Origin: an uncultured Isosphaeraceae bacterium
Lineage (GTDB): Bacteria; Planctomycetota; Planctomycetia; Isosphaerales; Isosphaeraceae
Direction of reading: 5' to 3'
Assembly: GCA_937907405.1 (NCBI GenBank)
Contig: CALCIC010000952.1
Location: forward strand, 1-11,865
DNA: 11,865 nucleotides
The notes below the pieces were generated by a model. The model saw only the letters and a list, made by a program, of their open reading frames with translations. It ran no database searches and was not told the origin of the DNA. Positions within the stretch are counted from its first letter, which is position 1, and the number at the start of each line of letters is the position of its first letter. The translations under genes and the position numbers were made by a program. This document shows positions 7,383 through 11,865 of this stretch, in pieces.

Positions 7383-8624
7383 ATGAGCGATGGACGACGG
7401 ACGACGGCGGTTGGTCATCTCGACGCCGACTGTTTTTACGTGTCGGCGGAGCGGGTTCGGGACGCGTTTTTGGTGGGCAAGCCGGTGGGGGTGCTGGGGA
7501 AGCAGGGCGCCTGCGTGATCGCCAAGAGCTAAGAGATGAAGGCGGCGGGGGTGAAGACGGGGGAGCCGATCTGGGAGGCGCTCGTCAAATGTTCGGGCGG
7601 GATCTACGTCAAGCGCGATTTCCGGTGGTACGAGGTCCTGAGCCGGTTGATGCGCGACCTGGTTCACGAGACGTCGACGAGGGTCGAGTATTACTCGATC
7701 GACGAGTTCTTCTTCCAGGCCGAGGGGCGCGGCGAGCGGTCGTTTCAGGACCTGGCCGAGATGATGCGCGACCGGATCTGGGATCGGATGGGGATTCCGG
7801 TGACGGTCGGGATCGCGCGGACGCGGACCCTCGCCAAGCTGATCTCCGACGCCGCCAAGCCGCACGGCGCGCTTGCGGTGATGGGCAAGGAGGCGGAGGA
7901 CGCGTACCGGGCCGACAAGCCGGTGACCGAGATCACGGGGATCGCTGGCCGTCGGGCGGCCCGGCTGGCCCCCTGGGGGATCGCCTCCTGCCTCGACCTG
8001 GCCCGCGCCGACCGTCGGCTGGTGCGGAAGCTGCTGACGGCCTCGGGCGAGACCCTCTGGTGGGAGCTGAACGGCGAGCCGGTGCAGGCGATCCATTCCA
8101 AGCGCCCGGCGCACAAGGCGCTGTCGCGGGGGGGAAGCTTCGGCGAATCGACGGCCGAACCGGTGGTCCTCTACGCCTGGCTGGTCCGCAACCTCGAACG
8201 GCTGATCGAGGAGCTGCGGTTCCATCAGGTGGCCGCCGGCCGGCTGACGGTCGTCGTCCGGTACAAGTCGGGGCTTACGGGCGCGGGCGTCGCGGCGCCG
8301 GCGGTCCCCAGCGATCGGTTCGACGTCCTGCTGGAGACGGCCCGGCCTTGCCTGCGGCGGGCCTGGATGCGCGGCGAGCCGGCGACCCACATGCACCTGA
8401 TCGCCGAGAACCTGGCCTCGCGCGGCCAATGCGCGCCGGGCCTCTTCGATCCGCCCGCTCAGCGCGTCCAGGCCGAGGCCGTCGCCCGCGTCAAGGAGCG
8501 GATCAACGACCGCCACGGCCGGTTCTCCCTCCGGAGCGCCGCCACGCTGTACCTGCCCGCGATCTATCGCGACGTCGCCAACGCCTACGACATCTGCGAC
8601 GTCCGCGGGAAAATCTGTTTTTAG
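7383..8624 (+). pseudogene. Y-family translesion DNA polymerase interrupted by one in-frame TAA
   Basis: The gene encodes 413 codons of a UmuC/DinB-type lesion-bypass polymerase, with TAA at codon 50 (7530-7532). Before the stop lie HLDADCFYVSAE, with metal-binding Asp14 and steric-gate Tyr19, and the fingers strand ACVIAKS. After it the same frame continues EMKAAGVKTGEPIWEA, then EYYSIDEFFF with catalytic Asp107-Glu108, a helix-hairpin-helix-like stretch (ITGIAGRRAARLAPWGI, about 184-200) and a full little-finger region. The stop replaces the tyrosine of the family's (S/N)YE motif, Tyr48 in Dpo4, which contacts the incoming nucleotide. One base change (TAC or TAT to TAA) explains it. No other lesion is seen. 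The start could be ATG 7371 or 7383; neither has a ribosome-binding site. ATG 7536, three bases after the stop, could restart translation. Alternatives are a sequencing error, a recent pseudogene, or readthrough. Confidence 0.85.
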
Positions 8625-8698
8625 GTCGTCATCCGTTGCACGCCTCGCCTCTTGACAAACTTTCGACCGATCCTGGACCCTGACCCCTCTTGAACATC

Positions 8699-9166
8699 GT
8701 GTGCGTCGGAATCGCGCTGGCATGGAGCGAGTTGCCCACGGAGCTGATCAGGCGGCACAACCTGGAGCGTCGCGTCCACGAGCGTGGGGGCGAACGCGAG
8801 GTTCGTTTTCTTTACCGCGACCGACAGCCCCGGCTGCCGATCTGGCGCGACGGCCGGCTCCAGATCGTGCGGTGGGGCAACGGCCGGGTGCAAAGCCGGT
8901 TGCTCCCCCCGACCGGCTGGACCTGGCAGGCGACCGTCGAAGAGGGCTACTGGCGGAACCTCGACGCGGTACTCGTCGACATCCCCGCGTCGCTCGGCTT
9001 CGAGCGCGGGGTCTGGTTCCGCATCCGCCAGGGCATCCGAGGGGTCCTGGTCCCCGACGAGCACGGCGTCGCCGTGGTCTACATGATCTGCGAGCCGTCG
9101 AGCCACTACTACCAGATCATGACCCGGTCGACCCGGATGCCGATCCTGATCGACGAGCGGATCTGA
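8699..9166 (+). CDS. Possible divergent SRAP (HMCES/YedK)-like protein
   Basis: A 155-residue soluble protein starting 74 bp after the polymerase frame. I chose GTG 8699, which gives MCVGIALAW. Known SRAP proteins begin Met-Cys, and after Met removal Cys2 forms a thiazolidine crosslink with abasic sites in single-stranded DNA. TTG 8690 is also possible (MNIVCVG). Other SRAP-like points are GRLQIVRWGN (about 52-61, compare the RWGL segment) and MTRSTRMPIL (141-150, compare the HxRMPV/L segment). Against it, the protein is shorter than typical SRAP, the catalytic His is replaced (Ser144 at that place), and I cannot place equivalents of YedK Asn75 and Glu105. The gene itself is convincing: codon use is GC3-rich and it ends in tandem stops TGA-TAG. 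Position next to a translesion polymerase fits a damage-tolerance role, by inference only. There is no signal peptide. Confidence 0.6.
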   Translation: MCVGIALAWSELPTELIRRHNLERRVHERGGEREVRFLYRDRQPRLPIWRDGRLQIVRWGNGRVQSRLLPPTGWTWQATVEEGYWRNLDAVLVDIPASLGFERGVWFRIRQGIRGVLVPDEHGVAVVYMICEPSSHYYQIMTRSTRMPILIDERI

Positions 9167-9172
9167 TAGAAT
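9164..9172 (+). promoter_or_regulatory. Candidate extended -10 (TGATAGAAT) for the 9241 gene
   Basis: TG followed one base later by TAGAAT (9167-9172) fits an extended -10 and overlaps the stop codons of the previous gene. It lies 69 bases upstream of ATG 9241. No clear -35 is present, which extended -10 promoters can tolerate. Confidence 0.3.
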
Positions 9173-9191
9173 GGCGGCGGGCAGGACCGAA

Positions 9192-9211
9192 TCGAGTCGA
9201 GTCGAGTCGAG
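9192..9211. repeat. Four tandem TCGAG units
   Basis: TCGAG is repeated four times without a break in the 74-bp gap before the 9241 gene, inside its likely 5' leader. Short pentamer tracts can change in copy number by slippage. The tract ends 29 bases before the start codon, so copy changes would alter the leader but not the protein. Confidence 0.8.
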
Positions 9212-9240
9212 GACCGCGATCAACCGGGAGCGAGCCAGGC

Positions 9241-9945
9241 ATGTCGAAAGCCGGACCGAGCAAGGATTCCCAGCCCGTGGAAAAAGCCGTCGAGCCCCCG
9301 GCGCGTCCCGCTGCGGCGCACGCGATCATGGCCGGTCGGGGACCTCGGGACGCGACCATCGGCGTGGCCGTGTCGTCCGCCCCGGGGCAGCCGGGGGTCG
9401 TCACGGCGCGTAGGGCCGGCGAGCTGCGCGACATGGGGCTTGAGGTCGACCCCCGCAAGGTCGGCGTCGCGGCCGCGCTCCAGCACCTGGCCAAGGCGGT
9501 GAACATCGCCTTTCAGACCGATTACGGCGAGAACTACCTGGAGACCGTTTATCAGGCGGCGGTCTTCAAGCGTGGCGAGGTGTGGATCATCCACCGCGAG
9601 TACTTCGGATTCGGCGACACCTGGTTCGGCCAGTTCGGCCGGCTGATCCGGTCGATGGAGTTGACCCTCGAAGGCCCCGACCCGGTCTCTCCCGAAGGCC
9701 GACAGCGGATCATCGAGAAAGGCCCGTCGTCGATCCGAGGGATCTTCAACCTGCTCGGCCGCAAGCTCGACCTGACCACCGAATACGAGGACCGCGTGCC
9801 GGCCTACGTCGAGCAGATGTTCGACCGCCTCGAAGCTTCGGGCATCATCGTCGGCTGGAACCGCGACGACTGGGACGTCCGGACCACCCGGATCGGTCTC
9901 GACATCCGAATCGCGCCCAAGGAGGGGGTCGACTTCGGCGGATAG
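9241..9945 (+). CDS. Conserved-looking hypothetical protein, soluble
   Basis: I do not recognise this 234-residue protein. The first 60 residues are rich in Ala, Pro and charged residues and look disordered. From about residue 65 it appears globular and rich in aromatic residues, with GEVWIIHREYFGFGDTWFG (112-130), an amphipathic region around FGRLIRSMELTLEG (132-145), a linker PDPVSPEGRQR, and a C-terminal part with IIVGWNRDDWDVRTTRIGL (202-220). No signal peptide, membrane span or catalytic signature is seen. The start is ATG 9241 with GGGAG about 11 bases upstream. The frame is open upstream, but those residues are low-complexity Arg/Pro sequence overlapping the previous gene. GC3 is high, as in neighbouring genes. 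It follows the SRAP-like gene by 74 bp on the same strand, but an internal promoter is possible, so shared function is not implied. Confidence 0.75.
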   Translation: MSKAGPSKDSQPVEKAVEPPARPAAAHAIMAGRGPRDATIGVAVSSAPGQPGVVTARRAGELRDMGLEVDPRKVGVAAALQHLAKAVNIAFQTDYGENYLETVYQAAVFKRGEVWIIHREYFGFGDTWFGQFGRLIRSMELTLEGPDPVSPEGRQRIIEKGPSSIRGIFNLLGRKLDLTTEYEDRVPAYVEQMFDRLEASGIIVGWNRDDWDVRTTRIGLDIRIAPKEGVDFGG

Positions 9946-9993
9946 CCGGGGCCGGGGCCGAGAGCGCTGGTTTCCGGGTTTTGCACTTGTGGG

Positions 9994-9999
9994 TATAAT
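9994..9999 (+). promoter_or_regulatory. Perfect TATAAT -10 box for the 10051 gene
   Basis: TATAAT lies 51 bases before ATG 10051 in the AT-richest short stretch of the window. A TTGCAC at 9981-9986 is only 7 bases away, too close to be its -35, and the position 17 bases upstream (TTTCCG, 9971-9976) is a poor match. Transcription would start near 10006. Confidence 0.5.
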
Positions 10000-10050
10000 T
10001 CCCAGTAGTATTTGGATAAAACTCCGGTCCATCAAGGCGTCCGTTCACGA

Positions 10051-10455
10051 ATGCTCGTCGGCCACCTGCTCTTGATTCTGGCGCTCGCAGCCGAGAAGGG
10101 TTCGTCACGGACGGAGGCCCTTCGGTTCGACCGCGCCGCCACGGCCGGGGCCGCCTTATCAACCCTGTGCGATCTCGCCGGGCCGGGCCCGTCGGCCCCG
10201 GCCGCCTTCTCTCGGGCGAGCCGTATTTCACCTTGGGACGACGAGATCGGAATCCCGGACGAGCCCGAGGACGAGGTCCCTGACGACCCCGGCGAGGCCC
10301 TTTCCAAGCCCCCGGCGCGAGGCCTCTTCGCGGCGTTCCGAAGCGATGGAGCCCACGAGGTCGTCGTGACGTCATGCGCTTTGAGGACCGCGCCCGCGCC
10401 TCCCTCGGGCGGGCCTTCGCTTACGCCGATCACCCTCTGCCGCCTCCTGTTCTAG
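10051..10455 (+). CDS. Small hypothetical protein, possibly exported, upstream of RND efflux gene
   Basis: A 134-residue frame behind a TATAAT box. The start ATG 10051 gives a hydrophobic N-terminus, MLVGHLLLILALAAEKG, that could be a short signal peptide or membrane anchor but has no early basic residue. The middle has an acidic proline-rich segment, SPWDDEIGIPDEPEDEVPDD (about residues 61-80), and cysteines occur in STLCDL, VTSCAL and TLCRLL. I recognise no domain. GC3-rich codons support real coding. The frame could also begin at TTG 10012 (13 residues longer), which is less likely. It precedes the CusA/CzcA-type pump by 301 bp on the same strand, so a link to metal efflux, such as a periplasmic metal-handling or sensing peptide, is possible but unproven. 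No clear ribosome-binding site is visible. Confidence 0.5.
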   Translation: MLVGHLLLILALAAEKGSSRTEALRFDRAATAGAALSTLCDLAGPGPSAPAAFSRASRISPWDDEIGIPDEPEDEVPDDPGEALSKPPARGLFAAFRSDGAHEVVVTSCALRTAPAPPSGGPSLTPITLCRLLF

Positions 10456-10456
10456 A

Positions 10457-10487
10457 GCCCCGCCCAGACTTGATTTTCGGGCGCGGT
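10457..10487 (+). terminator. Imperfect stem-loop after the 10051 gene
   Basis: Directly after the TAG stop, CGCCC (10461-10465) can pair with GGGCG (10479-10483), extended past one mismatch by C-G, C-G and a G-T pair, with a 13-base loop. No T-run follows, so termination efficiency is doubtful. Confidence 0.25.
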
Positions 10488-10520
10488 CGTTGCAACGCGG
10501 TGCAAAACCTCGCAAACGAC
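10488..10520. promoter_or_regulatory. Palindrome and three GCAA boxes at exact 10-bp spacing
   Basis: CGTTGCAACG (10488-10497) is a perfect palindrome. GCAA then recurs at 10492, 10502 and 10512, exactly one helical turn apart. In addition GTCGTTGC at the left and GCAAACGAC at the right are near-complementary and could form a bulged stem. The arrangement looks like an operator array or structured leader ahead of the efflux gene. Confidence 0.4.
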
Positions 10521-10739
10521 GACCCTGGAAACCCGGAAACTCAGCCTGGCCGGGGCGCCGGGATCATCCCTCGGGATCTCCCCCCCGCCCCCTCACCCGA
10601 ACGCCTTGAGTCGCCCTCTCGCGCCTCGACGGGTGATCCACGTCTTCCTCTTCAACGACAGGATTCACCGCGCCCGGGATCGCCCCGGGCCCGTTGGGTC
10701 CGCGTCGCGTCTCCCATCCGCGCCCCGCGTCCGCCTCCT

Positions 10740-10744
10740 GGAGG
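10740..10744 (+). promoter_or_regulatory. GGAGG ribosome-binding site of the RND gene
   Basis: GGAGG precedes ATG 10757 by 12 bases, slightly long. An out-of-frame ATG at 10747 lies only 2 bases after it, too close for initiation, and the frame from it does not resemble a protein, whereas 10757 opens the RND family sequence. Confidence 0.55.
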
Positions 10745-10756
10745 TCATGCCGACCC

Positions 10757-11865
10757 ATGTTCGACCGACTCATCGAAGCCTCGCTTCGCAACCGGCCCTT
10801 CGTCCTGATCATGCTCGTCTTCCTCGCCGCAACCGGCGCGTACTCCTTGTTCAACCTGCCGATCGACGCCGTTCCGGACATCACGAACGTCCAGGTGATG
10901 GCGCTGACGAACGCCCCGGCGCTTGGTCCGGAGGAAGTGGAACAGTTCATCACGGTTCCCGTCGAGAACGAGATGAACGGCATTCCTTACGTCCAGGAGG
11001 TGCGGTCGTTCTCGCAGCTCGGGATCTCGGGCGTGACGATCGTGTTCGAGGAGGGCACCGACATTTACTGGGCGAGGCAGCAGGTCGGCGAGCGGCTCGC
11101 TCAGATCACGGCCGACATCCCGCCGGAGTTCGGCCGGCCCGAGATCGGGCCGATCGCGACCGGCCTGGGCGAAGTCTTCCAGTTCGAGGTCCGCAACGCT
11201 CCTGACGCGGAGCGGCAGCACACGCTGATGGAACTGCGGACGATTTTGGACTGGGAGGTCGCGCGGCCGCTGAAAAGCGTGCCGGGCGTCGTCGAGGTCA
11301 ACGCCTTCGGCGGCGAATTGAAGACGTACGAGATCACGATCGATCCGACGCGGTTGGCGGCGCGCGACCTTTCCATCGACCAGGTCCTCAGGGCGCTGCG
11401 TCGCAACAACTCGAACTCGGGCGGGGGGTACATCGAGCGGAACGGCCAGCAGCGCGTGATCCGCATGGTGGGGCTCATTGGCAGCCTCAAAGCCCTCCGG
11501 AACGTGGTGCTGGACGTCACGCCGGAGGGGACGCCGATCCACGTCGGCGACGTCGGCGAGGTCCGGTTCGCTCCGATGATCCGCAGCGGGGCCGTAACGC
11601 GGGACGGCCGGGGGGAGGCCGCGACGGCGACCGTCTTGATGCTGTCCGGGCAGAATTCGCGGGTCGTCGTCGACCGGATCAAGGCGAAGATCGCCGAGCT
11701 TCAGAAGACCCTGCCGGAAGGGGGTTTGATCGAGCCGTTCTACGACCGCGCCTCGCTGATCGAGCGGACCATCGCCACCGTGGCCCAGAATCTCGCCGAG
11801 GGGGGCGTCCTCGTCATGGTGGTCCTTCTCGTGCTCCTCGGCAACCTCAGAGCCGGCCTGATCGT
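10757..11865 (+). CDS. CusA/CzcA-type heavy-metal RND efflux pump, N-terminal part
   Basis: The first 369 codons of an inner-membrane RND transporter that exports metal cations using the proton gradient together with a membrane-fusion protein and outer-membrane channel. The start MFDRLIEASLRNRP leads into TM1 (about 14-33) and then NLPIDAVPDITNVQVMAL (33-50), a hallmark of the heavy-metal (HME) RND group. Porter-domain sequence follows, including EMNGIPYVQEVRSFSQLGIS (72-91) and GLGEVFQFEV (136-145), and then TM2 begins (GGVLVMVVLLVLLGNL, near 346-363). The gene runs off the right edge; a full protein is usually about 1,000-1,050 residues. The metal-binding and proton-relay residues that separate Cu/Ag from Co/Zn/Cd types lie beyond the window. 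Partner genes are not upstream, so they may follow. Confidence 0.95.
   Translation, partial: MFDRLIEASLRNRPFVLIMLVFLAATGAYSLFNLPIDAVPDITNVQVMALTNAPALGPEEVEQFITVPVENEMNGIPYVQEVRSFSQLGISGVTIVFEEGTDIYWARQQVGERLAQITADIPPEFGRPEIGPIATGLGEVFQFEVRNAPDAERQHTLMELRTILDWEVARPLKSVPGVVEVNAFGGELKTYEITIDPTRLAARDLSIDQVLRALRRNNSNSGGGYIERNGQQRVIRMVGLIGSLKALRNVVLDVTPEGTPIHVGDVGEVRFAPMIRSGAVTRDGRGEAATATVLMLSGQNSRVVVDRIKAKIAELQKTLPEGGLIEPFYDRASLIERTIATVAQNLAEGGVLVMVVLLVLLGNLRAGLI

Larger units (their letters stand above)
10456..10756. other. Intergenic region before the RND pump gene
   Basis: This 301-bp gap holds a post-stop stem-loop, a GCAA triplet at 10-bp spacing with an overlapping palindrome, a GGGAT-C-ATCCC dyad (10560-10570) and a CCCGGG-N5-CCCGGG dyad (10673-10689). 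The second half is very C-rich. I see no convincing gene inside it and no matched -35/-10 pair, so the pump promoter is not identified. Confidence 0.5.

Noticed and set aside
7536..8624. Treating the polymerase downstream part as a complete separate gene
   Set aside because: It lacks the first catalytic Asp and steric gate, which lie in the same frame just upstream of the TAA, so it is part of one interrupted gene.
8652..8657. Perfect TTGACA -35 before the SRAP-like gene
   Set aside because: No -10-like hexamer occurs 15-19 bases downstream (the sequence there is GC-rich), so it is probably chance.
7095..8723. 542-codon minus-strand frame antisense to the polymerase
   Set aside because: The polymerase motifs on the plus strand are unmistakable. 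The antisense product is a low-complexity Arg/His/Pro-rich shadow.
10747..11205. Frame starting at ATG 10747 close to GGAGG
   Set aside because: It is out of frame with the RND pump, starts only 2 bases after the GGAGG, and yields Arg-rich sequence without homology. The RND frame from 10757 is unambiguous.

Overview
The window looks like chromosomal DNA of a GC-rich planctomycete, most likely in or near the Isosphaeraceae. This is inferred from gene content (a secreted formylglycine sulfatase, a Uma2-type nuclease, several exported proteins of no named family), from strong G/C preference at third codon positions, and from the use of GTG starts. No rRNA, tRNA, insertion sequence or CRISPR array was seen.

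The left part (about 135-3909) is read leftwards. It holds a Uma2-family PD-(D/E)XK nuclease (135-743), a secreted sulfatase (1062-2549) and a conserved lipoprotein of unknown role (2644-3909). The lipoprotein and sulfatase are in tandem 94 bp apart and may be co-transcribed. Between Uma2 and the sulfatase lies a small plus-strand reading frame broken by a stop, perhaps a gene remnant. From a divergent intergenic region (3910-4097) everything else is read rightwards: an amidohydrolase-2 protein (4098-4961, GTG start), a single-pass membrane protein with a TPR-like helical region (5143-6129) and an RluD-like pseudouridine synthase (6194-7219). The last two probably share a promoter near 5040-5069.

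The most notable part is 7383-9166. A Y-family translesion DNA polymerase (7383-8624) is complete except for one in-frame TAA at codon 50, where family members have the conserved nucleotide-binding tyrosine (Tyr48 in Sulfolobus Dpo4). All other catalytic residues are kept and 363 codons beyond the stop are still open. It may be a very recent pseudogene, a sequence error, a recoded gene, or a split enzyme restarting at the ATG three bases after the stop. Immediately downstream is a 155-residue protein which, if started at GTG 8699, begins Met-Cys. It carries motifs reminiscent of SRAP (HMCES/YedK) abasic-site shielding proteins, so the pair may be a DNA-damage-tolerance cassette.

The right part holds an unrecognised 234-residue protein (9241-9945), a small possibly exported acidic protein behind a perfect TATAAT box (10051-10455), a 301-bp gap with a 10-bp-phased GCAA triplet and several dyads, and the N-terminal 369 codons of a CusA/CzcA-type heavy-metal RND efflux pump that runs off the window.
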